Origin: Sequoia sempervirens
Lineage: Eukaryota > Streptophyta > Pinopsida > Cupressales > Cupressaceae
Assembly (NCBI GenBank): GCA_007258455.2
Contig: VDFB02254912.1
Coordinates: 1-64,000 of the forward strand
Reading direction: 5' to 3'
Length of the DNA: 64,000 nucleotides
Shown: piece by piece, positions 35,594 to 46,694 of the stretch
Numbering within the stretch: the stretch's first letter is position 1
Layout of the letters: every line of letters starts with the position of its first letter
Notes under the pieces: model-generated
Told to the model about the DNA's origin: nothing
The model's input: the letters and a program-made list of their open reading frames with translations, nothing else
The model's database searches: none
Position numbers and translations under genes: made by a program

Positions 35594-37251
35594 TATAAGT
35601 TCCCTTCCGGTAGGTGTAAAGTTTTTACAATGTGTATGATTTTTGCAGGCTTAGTTTACTCGGTAATGCAATAGAAAATGTACAATGGTTCAACATTCAC
35701 AGTACTAATTTGCAATTCTGAAACTAACTGACTGATCTTGCAGCTTACACATTTCATTATGAACAATGTATTTGAAGAACAAGGAAATAACCCAAGACTA
35801 AATAGCTGTTCATTTATAGCATATTTTCATGTACCTCAATCATAACAGTTAGTATTTAGGCACATTTTCAGAATTTCATTCTATCTGGGTTGCTGTGAGC
35901 ACACTTAGATTTAGAGCTCAAACTTAGCACACTTACATAGTCTTAAGTGGAACTGAGAATGCAACTATTTGAATAGAGAATGCCCAGTTTGAATGTGAAG
36001 TCTATGAGACTTTGACAGCAATATTGTTTAGGATTGTAACAATAATACAATGCAAATTTCTGGACTTACAATATCAGACAATTCCTTACAGTAGTCCCAG
36101 TTTACTTGACATCAAAGTTCCTTTAAATGTATGAAAATGCAACTACAGCCCTGAAATCTTATATAAGATTGCAAAATCAGAACAACACTGAGAGTGATCG
36201 GTTATTTCTATACCCAGCTGTTACAACCTAACAAATATTATTTCCTGGGCTTCACTAGATAACAACTCATACACAGCTCATGGAATTTAGCACTAGCCAA
36301 ACTTTCACAAATAAATATTTCTTAACCCGCTCAGATACAAAAGACAAGATAAATCATGCATCAGACCTGGAAGGAAGTCGTCCACAGCTGAGATATGGTG
36401 GAAACGTCCTCAGAACAGTCCAGAATGCTAAGACGGTGGCTGAAACGGTTTCACTACTAATCATTTCCCCTGAATGGTGATGTGCCCTGCTCTAAATACT
36501 CCCAACAACTATGCAAAATACCTCCAACAACAATCACGAATTGGATACAGTTAAAAAGAGGCGTTTTCTTCCTTGCAAACACGACTTTCTCTACTACTCG
36601 CCTAGATTTCAATATCACGACCCCAAACAAGTTTATTAGGCTGGCTTTTATGCTGAATCGCAAGCCCCAACCCACTTAAAACGTCCCCTCCAAACTGAAG
36701 GTGTATTACCAAAGCCTTAACAACTCGCATCTCCAAAATACCAGATAAAATGATGCCTAGGTTGGAGACGACTCATCATAAATCTGCAATGTTCCCTTTC
36801 AGAAGCTCCCTTTCAGCTAGGGGTGATCTCTCACACCCGAAACTGAAGAATGAGGGTCTCAAAACCCTAAACCAGAGACTTTGCTCCTCCCGTGAAGAAA
36901 ACTCGATGCATTCAAAAGTCCGACCAAAATGAGTGTTTTTTTTCTTTTGTATGTGTCCATTCAATAATAAAGTGACATTTTATAAAATAATGTCTTTTGC
37001 TCTTTTTCAATATTTCCATAGTCACTTTATGATTTCTCATATCATAATAAAATGACTTTCTATATAGTCCCTTTTTGAAATAATGCCTTTAGTCATTTTT
37101 ATAACACCAAATAAGTGACTTTATAACATTTCACTTGATTTAATTAAATTAATCGATTAAAGTCATCCTTTAGAACTTAATTTAATTTTTGGGACAACTT
37201 AATCAATTAAATTAATTTAAGTCACTTAACCATAATTTTGGGGACATTACA
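35594..37251 (-). repeat. Element C 5' LTR
   Basis: 1,658 bp; TGTAATGTCCCC start at 37,251 on the minus strand. The terminal CA at the inner end has become TA (35,594-35,595). Confidence 0.93.
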
Positions 37252-37256
37252 TGTTT

Positions 37257-38178
37257 ACACGAGGGGACTTACACAATTGTTCAAAACGTTTGCAGCTGAC
37301 AGCAGGTTAACAATTGGAAGGGGATTTTTGCCCGTTGCGAATGATTCAACAATAAGGTACGTTTTTCCTAAGACTAACCAGAAATGTACTAAAATTAAAA
37401 GAATGCAGGGTTTAGAAGATCTATGTTCTATACTAAGGAGGACGTGGGATCAATCTCAACAGACTTCAACCAGACTCTACTTTGCCTCGCGTTGGACAAC
37501 CTACACAAAGTCGGTGCAATCTTCAAAGGAGTAGCGAAAGGTACTCAGATTACGACTCAACATGCACATACCATCAAGACAACGCATACAAACACGTGAA
37601 TCACAATCGAAGTTAAGCTTGTAATGTTTTCCAGTCGACCACACAAAGCAAACTTGCCGTTAGCAAGCTGCTAGTGGTATGGATTAAAACGAAGTTGCCT
37701 TGATTAACACCACAAATCCACTGCTAACATCTACTCGCATGAAAATAAAATTTACTCTAATCTACGCTACTACTTGAAGTCGAAGGGATGAAGAAATCTC
37801 GCTAGCTGCTCATAACAAAGACGAATTCACCATCAATGAAAGCTTCTTTTTATTATGATAGTTTTCACGGCAATCTCTTACAAAGTTTTCAAAGGAAAAC
37901 TTTCCTTCTCCTCCAAACTATGCTATGCTAAGCTACACAACTACACTACCAGTCTCTCTGCTCTAGTCTCTAGTCTAATGTCTATCTAATGATCTAATCT
38001 CTACTGGAGTACAAATGAGGGGAGATGCCCCTTTTATAGATAGCCCAGTCCAATGGACGGCTCAAATTAAGCCACATCAGCCCTAACCCTAAAAACTGCC
38101 AAAATGGGGAGTGGTACAATAAATGAATCAAAAGATTCCCACTCACTCCCAAAATAGCAAAGGTAATTAATGCCCACA
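37257..38178 (-). promoter_or_regulatory. Element G promoter and R/U5-like region
   Basis: Minus-strand TATAAAAG lies at 38,031-38,038 and is followed by CTCC-rich sequence. An AATAAA signal lies about 180 nt downstream at 37,849-37,854. This spacing is typical of an LTR U3-R boundary. The region continues across element C to 21,423. Promoter function is inferred. Confidence 0.6.
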
Positions 38179-38179
38179 A

Positions 38180-41100
38180 TCAGTCTTCCAGAAGGTCATC
38201 ATCCAAAAGTGCGTTTTCGTTCTCCTTCTCTTTGGCTGCAAGATTGATTAATCTGGCAAGCACAACTTCAGCCTCCTGAACTGAGATAGGCAGGATGTGA
38301 TCGAACTGAAACTCCAACACCGTAACTATCTGCCCATGCCGTGTACAAGACTTTCTCCAGGCAACTAGAGCATCCTGTGCATTCTGAATAATACTGGAGA
38401 AAGTGGAGGTGTTCTCAAAGTCGTTTTGAACAAAATTCCTCACCTTCGAAAAGAAAGGTGGCAGCCCACTTCTCAAGCCATCAATAGTCACCTCATCAAA
38501 ATTCAGCCTCCTAGCAAAGATTGCCTCCAAGGTGTTCAGGACTCCATCAATAATGTTTGTCATAGCCTTCCTGACTCTAACTGAATCTGCCTGTGCTGCA
38601 TCAAAGAAACCACAGCCTGTGACCACTGAAGAGTAGCAACCAGTAAAATCGTACCTATCACCCTCCTGAATCATTCCTCCATCAATCAACATCTGCAAGG
38701 CAGTATGCATTAAGGCCTCTAGACGCTGAATAACCTTGCTCTGATAGACATGAGCATCACCCTAGGCCTGATCAACTGCCTCCATCCGTGCCATAATGCT
38801 GAAAGCTTGTTGATAAGCATGAGCAAGATCTTCCATAAACTTTTTTGTCTCGGCACGAACACTTGCAACCCATTTATCTGCCTCCTGTGCCATTTTTCTC
38901 AAATTCTCCAAGCCATTGATTGATTCTCTAGACAACTCGGTTGGAAGCTCAAGTGCTGGAATCTCCTACCCACAAGGACGAGACAAATGTTGCATGTAGC
39001 CAATCAAAGTCTTATGCTCCTTCTTCAATTTCTTGTACTTGCCTTTATTCCTGAGTAATTTGTCCTTAAGCGCTTGATAGGAGTTATCACACTCCTCAAT
39101 AATTTGTGCACCTGTGAAGCGACCTAACTCCATGGTAGTGATCATATAATTTTCTGGTACAACCTCATCTCAGTTACAATCAACTCTTGGCACAGCCATG
39201 TGAAGGGTGCGAGAGCCATCCTCATCTGTTGAAATCTTTGAAAATTTCCTAGCTCTCTTCTTAGTTGGAGACGCACTGATCCTACTCGAAAATTCCTCCA
39301 TCTCTACCGCTAGATCAGCCTCTTCACTAGGGCTCCTTCTCATTCTATCCTTGAGCCAATCAGGTACTACCTGCTGTATAACAAATGGCTGCTCATCTCT
39401 TGCTTCTTCCTCACGGACTTCTTCTCTAACTTCATTCTGGCGAGGCTCACTGGCCTCTATGGGCTGAGTATCTCCCGAAACTACATCATCCTCTAGAGTC
39501 GCCTCAAGCTCATGCTGGAAGTGTGTATCAGTAGCAGTTTCCTCATCTTCCTCCTGCTGATCATCTCTAGTGGGTGCATTGACACTCTGGCCAACTGATT
39601 CTCTTCGTGGTGGTTGATTTTCCTCATGTAATTCTTGCTCCTAATTCAATGCATTTCTCTGATCAGCAAATAGCGAAACCTCCTATATACTTGGAGAACG
39701 TGTCTCCAATGGCATAGGTGACTACCACAATTCTTGGAGGCTCCGGCTGAACTGGCTCTTTCCTTCGACGTTCTGGACCTCGAATAATCTGTTTCTTCCT
39801 GCTGGCAGTCAGCATCCTATGATCTCCCATCAAATTGTAAGTCAAAGGAATTGACCTACTCTTCAACCTACTCACATGTCTTTCAACCCATGCTCTTGTG
39901 AAAGTTAGGAATGGTATACAAAGTGTGTCCAAATCAGCAATCTCTGGCTCTGACCAATCTGGGAGTGGAAGTGGCATGTCTCTCACTGCCTCATAATCTA
40001 GATGAAGAACATTCATGTCCTCATCCACCTGGTCTGGTACTAGAATAATTTCACACTCCCTAATCATGCTCAACGGTAGCCTCGAGAACATCCTTTTCCT
40101 AACTTAAGCTTCATCCACCGCACCAGCCCAGTAATCCTCAATATTTCCTTTGTGCCTGAACTCCTCTAGCAGTATCCATCTAATATTGCTGTGGGGTTCA
40201 TAATGCTGCCTGCTGGTGTGATAAGAAAAGTGGAAGAATTGAAGCTCGTTTTCAGCTTCCTTGGCTGTCTGAAGTGAAGGACACACTTCGTCTGAATTCC
40301 CCATGATAATCGGGAAGTCAAGTCCTCCCTCCTTTCTCTTTTAAATCTTATCATAGGCAATGAGTTGCCTAGATAACTCTAACATCAAAATTCTATTTGT
40401 AGGGTACTTGGGCAATCTATACGAGTATGAAGAAAATCCTTGCAGCCTGATGTAAGTAAATTTCAGAAACTGAATAAAACAGCACCCATACCTTTCTATT
40501 TATTCCTGAGCTTCCCTCGAGATCCTATGATGAGTCCTTTGCTAAAGTGATCTCGTTATATGCATGGTGAAGGCATCATTGACTCGCTTGTAATGGGACG
40601 TGCTTGTCAAGTGCAGCTGTGGACAAGCCTCATGGATTTTGAATTGATGAGAGCCACACCCTATTGGCTCCTTGTATGAAATTCCCCTGTACTTCGTCAT
40701 ACGAGCCAACATGTAAACAATGTATGAGCCCATGTAGAACGTCTTTGTCCTCCTCAAACTCCGGAGTTGCTCATGCAAATTGTCACTAATCATCACCGCC
40801 CAGTTGATATGCTCCTTCCCTTCCAACACGAGGTTGATATAATAGAACATCCACGGCTCAAATATAAATGCTTGAGGGAAACCTCCAACACTACTGAGCA
40901 TCATGATCAGGTCACAGTACTCCTGCTTCAAATCATCCGATATTATCTGCTTCGGCAACTTCATGCAAGAGGGCTTGGGCTTGTTCATCCAGCGAGTGTT
41001 GATCATATCAACACATCTCTCGAATGTTGTAGCATACATTCGCTCTCTCATCTTATAAATCATCCTCTCGTGTGATGGGATTCCAAATGCTTTGCTGATA

Positions 41101-41465
41101 GCTGCAGGCGTGAGGTTGGCAAACAATCTACCATCAGGTGAGACAATAGACCTGTGATCAGCATTGTAGTAGTTAGCACACTCCATCATCAGCTCCGGAC
41201 ATTGAATTGCTCGAGGAAAACCAGCAGCTTTATACAATCCACTCCGAACAATATTGTGCGAAGTGATTGAAGGACGATGACTTCCAACTCCCATCATTTG
41301 ACTTTTGAAAGCCTCCATGTTGAAAGAACCCAAATTTGTGTCAGCCAGCTTGCCCAACTTCGAAGAGAATTTCGACTCCGACAGGAATGACTTGCTCAGC
41401 TTCTTGATCACCACCTATCTGGATGCAGCATTACTATCTCTGTCAGTTTCTCTTACTTCAGCCAT
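38180..41465 (-). pseudogene. Element G large ORF, about 1,095 codons, decayed
   Basis: From ATG at 41,465 (MAEVRETDRDSN) one frame runs to about 39,680, shifts by one base, then runs to TGA at 38,180. In-frame stops lie at 41,415, 40,542, 40,500, 40,341, 40,104, 39,641, 39,170, 38,966 and 38,762; most could be decayed Gln or Arg codons. The N-terminal third is globular (DGRLFANLTPAAISKAFGIP near residue 115). The middle is very Glu-rich, and the C-terminal third is helical and probably coiled-coil (NKGKYKKLKKEHKTL). No retroelement enzyme motif is visible. The start of the N-terminal part recalls plant transposon-associated proteins of unknown role, but this could not be checked. Confidence 0.6.
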
Positions 41466-41481
41466 CCTGCAAAAATATCAA
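41466..41481 (-). promoter_or_regulatory. Possible 3' splice site before the G ORF
   Basis: Minus strand reads TTTGATATTTTTGCAG immediately before GATGGCTG. This suggests that the ORF is joined by splicing to an upstream leader. No donor was identified. Confidence 0.4.
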
Positions 41482-42515
41482 ATAATCATTAGATATTTAA
41501 CTTAGAAAATAAAATCACATTGGGGCTACGAGTCGACTTTTGAAAAAAATGAGGAGCTTCAGCAATTATTCTTATCCTCAAACCTCAACACTTCTTTAGC
41601 AACTTCGAACTTAGAAAACTTAGAACGTTTTCCAAGCAAGCCTCAGCAACTTCACTACTTGGAGAAAATCGGTCAACTTCTCTTCAGCCACTTCTCAGCA
41701 CTTAGACTTCTTCAAATTTCGCACTCTTCAAAGTTCAACTTCAAACTTTCCTCTTCTACTTCAAATCGAACTTCTTCAATACTCAGCTATTCACTTGCAC
41801 TACAATCTTTACTTCAGAGCTAGAATCGAACTTCTTCAACAGATGGAGAAAAATGTATAAGCTTCACAGCTCAAATAGCTGAGTCGAATTCTAGAAGGAG
41901 CTATCTTTAGCCAGTTTATTAAATTTCCACTACTCCTCTATAGGAATTTGAATTTCCCTCCTCTGGCAGTTGCAACACTTGTCATCTGGCGTTAGGAATA
42001 TTTCACCTTCTAGAATTTCCGAAAAAAAAAAAATTCACTTCACTGGTCAAGGCGTACTTAGCATTTTTAATTCATTTTTTTTTTTTTTTTATAAAAATAT
42101 CAACTTCAATTTCACTTCACCAGCTGAAGCTTTGACACTTAACTTTATCCATCTCTTGCTTGAGAAAATTCACCATCAATTTTGATCAAAATCATCTAGT
42201 GAATCAACTTCAAATTCATCGTCCGAGGCATTTTATTTCAACAACACCATTTATCCTTCTTGCCTTAGAAGATTTTAAATTTTCCTCAGGAAAATTCATT
42301 ATTCGAGTGCCGATAAAAATTTTCATCTCGAAATCCTTGGTGAGCCGTGGAAGACTTTAAAATCCATTCCTTGTCGAAGATGCTCGATACCCAGAAGAAA
42401 ATTCCCTTCAAAAAGCGTCAAATCCATGGGTCTACAAACGAAGGGGTACATTTAATTTTTTACTTTTAAACCTTAGAAAAATATTTTTCCATCAAATTTA
42501 TTCCAATTCTTCATC
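41482..42515 (-). other. Element G leader or intron, AT-rich
   Basis: TTCAACTTC-rich on the plus strand, with poly-A and poly-T runs near 42,022 and 42,073. No ORF or LTR boundary was recognised. Confidence 0.45.
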
Positions 42516-43735
42516 TTTGGGCGTACTTTCTTGCTCTGACTTTGAAAATTTTCATCATCTTCATGAAGCTGGCACCTTCTGACATATCTTTGTCAATTTT
42601 ATTCATGCCTCTAAAAATTTCATCTCTTCCATCAACTTGGTCATATTTTCTCTAGGAGGTGAAATTTAAATATCAACACTTAGAAAAATATTCAATCACT
42701 TCTATTATGGGAGCGTATAGGGGGTCTAGAAGGATTTTCCATCTTGCCTTGGATATTTTCCTCCCATTCATCTTCAGTCATAGCGCATTTCACCTAGGGT
42801 GAAGAAATTTCATCAACACTTAGCACATCACCCTCAATACCTTGGGCGGATTTAGCATATTGAGGTAGATTTAACACCAACGCCTTAGTCATTTTTTTAT
42901 TCATCTTACCTTGCACCTTGGCGCATATAGCTTGTTGAGAGGGAATTTTCACTTAGCACGTCCTACCTTCACCTGAACTTGGGCGCATTTTACATGCCTA
43001 GTTGGAATTAACACTTTCAACTTTTCCAGCCACCTTAGACTTGGGCACATTTGACATGTTGAGGTGAACTTAACCACGCCTTGGTAACTTTTCCATCAGC
43101 TTTACCTTTATATTGGGCGCATCTAGCATGTGGAGATGGACTTAACATCTTTTATTCTACTTTCATCTTGGGCACATTCAAAGGGGCAAGAAGGAAGTCA
43201 ACTACTTTTTTCTTTTTCCTAGCCCATATGGGCGCATTTGGCATGTGCTGGAGGATTTACCTTGAACGCCTTGCATTGTCTTTTCCTTACCTTCATCTTG
43301 AAGAGGGCGCATTTGGGGTATGGAGGTGGACTTATCTTCATCACTTAGAAACTTTCCTATTATCTTGACTTGAAGTGGGCGCATTTAGGGGTGGCAGGCG
43401 GACTTAACTCATACTTAGAGAATTTTATGGCTTCCTCCTTCCTTGGGCGCATTTTGATGGTGGAGGTGGACTTAAGTCCAACACTTAAACTTTTTCATCT
43501 CCTCCTTGTGAAGGGGCGCATTTTCAGGGGTCTGCAAGATGAACTCAATGCCTTAGAATTTTTTATCAACCTCCAGCCAGCTGAGCATGAGGGCGCATTT
43601 AGGGGGTTTAGCAGGATTTGAGTCCAAACTTAGAATTTTTCACTTCATGCCTATTGTAATTGGGCGCATTTTGCATGTGGAGGAGGATATTTTCCAGACC
43701 TAGAATTTTCTCAGCCTCTGCCAGCTCATGCCTTA
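42516..43735. repeat. Tandem array of about 70-bp units (GGGCGCATTT)
   Basis: About 13 clear units between 42,843 and 43,735, with starts near 42,843, 42,919, 42,981, 43,043, 43,114, 43,170, 43,230, 43,304, 43,377, 43,444, 43,515, 43,591 and 43,662. Each carries GGGCGCATTT or a one-base variant, then a GGAGGTGGACTTAA-like string and a CTTAGAA-like string. Two weaker units lie near 42,518 and 42,709. The units sit in the leader of G. Confidence 0.88.
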
Positions 43736-44822
43736 CTATATATAGTAAGTTCCAAGTTTTCCCTATTCTGAAGCTCGGATTGATTTGAAATTTTAACCAC
43801 AGGATCCTCATGACCTAGTTAGTCTTTTCACACTGCCATCTCGAGCTGACCTGCTATTTATGGCATGTTTCTGAAGGTGGTTTACTATTTATAGCAATTG
43901 CTTGATATCATGACCCCTACAACTCCGTTTGACTTGAAATTTGAATGTCGTGACCCTCATCGGTAGACTTGTCCGTTCACATTGGCCCTGCTGCTGATTT
44001 ACTATTTATAGCCTATTTCTAGAACGCCTTACTATAAATAGTAAGTGCTCTGATTGCATTCAAATTTTACCAGTGGATAGCTTGAAAGATACTAATCGCA
44101 GTGGGATACACCGGTTTTCGAAAATTCTGGCATTTGACCCCTCATTTTGGGTCTCGAAGCTGGAAACCCTAATCTGACTTGCATGGCGATCAAATGACCT
44201 CCGTTTGACCTTGTTTTTGTTGCACTCCCCCCTATTCGTGATCCTGATGTGCTAGGCAGCTGTTGGAATGGACTTGCTAAAAATAGTAAGTCTCTGAAAA
44301 GTGATCATCTCTGTTTGCATGTCACATCACTGCGTAGCTCTTGAAAAACCCATAAGATTCACTTGACATGCGCTGAAAAGTCCTGCATGCAAACGCTAAA
44401 AATAGCCTTTGAACACGGCTCCTGAAAAAGGTATTGATCCTGGTTTGCATGTTATACCACTGTGAAGCTTTCGAAAAACCCACAAGGAATGTCCAAACAT
44501 GCGCAGAAAATTTCAACATGCAAACCCTAAAAATAGCCTCTTAAGGCTGAATATTGAAAGTCATTGTCTCATTTTGCATGTTATATCACCATGTAGGTCT
44601 CGGAAAACCCAGAAAGAATCTCCAGACATGCACTAAAAAACTTCGCATATAAACCCTAAAATCTGCTCCTGAAGCTGAACTTGCTCAAAATAGAAAGTTG
44701 TCTGTTCTGGCTCAAAATTTGCAGACGAGCAGCCTGACATGTTCTGGATGCAGTGTAACAATTGAAACTTCAAAAGTGTTGAGAGAACGCCCTGAATTGA
44801 ACACTTACTAAAAATAGTAAGT
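43730..44822. repeat. Palindrome ACTTACTAT..ATAGTAAGT, recurrent
   Basis: An inverted repeat of ACTTACTAT and ATAGTAAGT around two A/T bases, or a close variant, occurs near 43,732, 44,028, 44,272 and 44,803. Half-sites or decayed copies lie near 43,881, 43,998, 44,392 and 44,527. The core TATTTATA is TATA-like. A perfect copy recurs at 59,064-59,083 in the solo LTR inside E. Confidence 0.75.
44310..44700. repeat. Three tandem units of about 130 bp in element G
   Basis: Units start near 44,310, 44,441 and 44,571. Each has TTTGCATGTNANATCAC-like text, then GAAAAACCCA or GGAAAACCCA, then ACATGC and a CTAAAAATAGCC or CCCTAAAATC end. Confidence 0.8.
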
Positions 44823-45029
44823 TGTCGGAATTCGATGAAATTTAGCTGGGAACTTGCTGGAAGCACACTGACTGCAACGTGAGGCTCAGATTCCAATTTA
44901 TTCACTCTGTTTGACTTCAAACTGGCTGGAAGACTCAAAACCCTAATTCTCAGACTTAGCCAAAATCCCATGTTCAAGCGCAAAGGTGGGCACATCTCGG
45001 GAAAGTAGACAGCAGAAAGAGACAAAACG

Positions 45030-45052
45030 AGAGAGAGAGAGAGAGAGAGAGA
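45030..45052. repeat. (GA)n microsatellite
   Basis: About eleven GA dinucleotides between AAAACGA and CAAAACC, about 90 bp inside the right end of G. Confidence 0.95.
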
Positions 45053-45142
45053 CAAAACCAAATCCAAAAGACCAGAATGGAGCAAAAATTAGGGGGTCCC
45101 CATTTTGAATGGGGCGATGTGTGAAAAGGTCACAACAGGACC

Positions 45143-45736
45143 TTCCTCGCACATGCAAGGCATCTTGGGAGCCCACATTCATGGATTTTCTTGTCATCTC
45201 TTCTAAAAGAAATATAGCAATGAGACTATCCATCTTCGGTTTTGTACCACCACCACTTATGACAACAATTAGATTTTCCAAGGATTCGGGTAAAGAACAA
45301 AGCAACAAAATACATTTATCTTCTTCTATCTTAACATCTACATATGCAAGTTGACTTATAATCATATTAAAAGCATTTAAATGTTCTGCAAGAGAATCAC
45401 CATCTTTCATTTTCAAAGAATACAAACATCTTTTGAGATACAATTTATTTGTTATACTTTTAGTTTGGTAAATTTCACCTATCCTCCACAACTTGAATGC
45501 AGTAGATTCTTCTGAAACATTCAGAAGGACGGAATCTGCAAGACACAACCAAATTGTTCCTTGTGCCTTCTTGTCCATTTTCTTCCAATCTTCATTAGAC
45601 ATTGATTCTGGTTTCTTTTCAGTTGAAATTTCCAACCACTGATCTCTCTCTTCAAGGAGATCCTCCATCTTCAACTTCCACATCTCGTAACCAGTGCCAT
45701 TGAATTTCTCAATATTTAGATGAGTTAGAAGCCATG
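45143..45736 (-). pseudogene. Element F gag N-terminal part
   Basis: ATG at 45,736 starts MASNSS; a one-base shift leads into IEKFNGTGYEMWKLKMEDLL, and the frame then runs through the UBN2-type copia gag (GTIWLCLADSVL, LYSLKMKDGDSLAEHLNAFN). It ends at HVRGR where G inserted. The gag continues at 21,422. Confidence 0.88.
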
Positions 45737-45847
45737 GTTTTCAATCTTCTTCACAAATCTGCAAAACCCACAATGCACAAGCTCCCACTACAACCAGAAA
45801 ACCTTAACACTTAAAAGAAAGGCGTCCCTCTCTTAACAGAACCATTA

Positions 45848-45859
45848 GCTTTGATACCA
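45848..45859 (-). promoter_or_regulatory. Element F primer-binding site
   Basis: Minus-strand TGGTATCAAAGC two bases beyond the LTR end (TTCCAACA). It is a one-base variant of the tRNA-iMet site. Confidence 0.85.
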
Positions 45860-45861
45860 AA

Positions 45862-46694
45862 TGTTGGAAATCAAGATGAAACTTGCAGCAATATGAACTT
45901 AGATATGTGTTTGCAAATCTGAAATATGTATACCAGATTACCAATATATGATTATGTAATTAGCAATTGCAATGAAAGAAAATCAGCAATATCAATAGTG
46001 ACACAAAATATACATGGAGAAACCCTTACGGGAAAAAACTCCACACCCAAAGCGATCCAATGTTTGTATTAATCTTCAAATGAGATACAACACTCCTCTC
46101 TGAATTCCAGGAGCATTTCGTTACTCTGAAAACCTGCAAACACACTCTACAAACCACCATCTCAATGCTCCAATATATAGAAGTTTGTGGGAGAGAAAAC
46201 CACATATGATATCTCCAAACAAGTAAAACCACCTGGAAAAACCCACGCCCCCCTTAGTGGACAGCCCAAAAACATGGTGAAAAATATTAAATGATCACAT
46301 GGCCTTCACATGGGCGCCTAACCCATAGCAAATGAAAATTAGTCAATACCAAGTGCTCCATAACTCTTCGACAGCTCTAACGGCTTCATGCAAGAACATG
46401 CACCAACATACAAACTTGGGCACCCCACCATGCAAAACATGCTAGTAACATGCAAGGACATGCATTGCAAAGCGGTCCCTACCCAGAAGTTGGACGTCCA
46501 AAGGGAATATGCTCTCTCAATGCTCTGTAGCTGTCGCCATAGTGGGTCCACCTCTTTGAATGCAATTACAATTTGTCATAGGAAAATAAATAATATATAT
46601 TTTGCCCCTCATGTCCTCTAGAACAGTTTCCAAAGAACGTGGAGACACATAAAATCAACTTAGAATAGCAATTATAATGTCACCTATCCTAACA
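45862..46694 (-). repeat. Element F 5' LTR
   Basis: 833 bp; on the minus strand starts TGTTAGG and ends TTCCAACA. It is diverged from the 3' LTR by substitutions and several indels. Confidence 0.9.

Larger units (their letters stand above)
21602..37251 (-). mobile_element. Element C: LTR element carrying a novel ORF instead of gag-pol
   Basis: LTRs at 35,594-37,251 (5') and 21,602-23,259 (3') are each 1,658 bp and differ by eye at roughly 35-40 sites (about 2%). TSD TGTTT is perfect (21,597-21,601 and 37,252-37,256). A tRNA-iMet PBS and a PPT with hairpin are both correctly placed on the minus strand. The interior, about 4.0 kb without D, carries one long ORF with no recognisable retroelement enzyme. 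D inserted near its 3' end. It lies within the terminal part of G. Confidence 0.93.
21423..45137 (-). mobile_element. Element G: 8-kb TG...CA unit with a large ORF
   Basis: On the minus strand it starts TGTTGTGACC at 45,137 and ends AATCACATCAACA at 21,423. It is flanked by the perfect TSD GGACC (21,418-21,422 and 45,138-45,142), and removal rejoins the gag of F. Without element C it is about 8,060 bp. Minus-strand order: GA-rich leader, 130-bp repeats, 70-bp repeats, possible 3' splice site, ORF of about 1,095 codons, TATA box, AATAAA. I see no second copy of either end, no PBS and no PPT. It may be a solo LTR with an ORF in U3, or an LTR element that lost its second LTR. Confidence 0.75.
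16416..46694 (-). mobile_element. Element F: decayed Ty1/copia retrotransposon, outermost of the nest
   Basis: Its LTRs lie at 16,416-17,276 (3') and 45,862-46,694 (5'). The flanks CTTAT (16,411-16,415) and CTTGT (46,695-46,699) are a TSD with one mismatch. Domains on the minus strand run gag, zinc knuckle, protease, integrase, RT, RNase H, which is the Ty1/copia order. It is interrupted by G (21,423-45,137) and by a hAT-like element (17,968-18,722). Without inserts it is about 5.8 kb. LTR divergence, including indels, is much larger than in the nested elements, as expected for the oldest layer. Confidence 0.9.

Noticed and set aside
38173..38178. LTR boundary TGTGGGC on the minus strand right after the G ORF
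   Set aside because: No matching copy exists near 45,137 or elsewhere in the window, the purine tract before it is weak, and the TSD-supported ends of G lie elsewhere.
42843..43735. Possible centromeric or telomeric satellite
   Set aside because: The array is short, degenerate and contained within element G.
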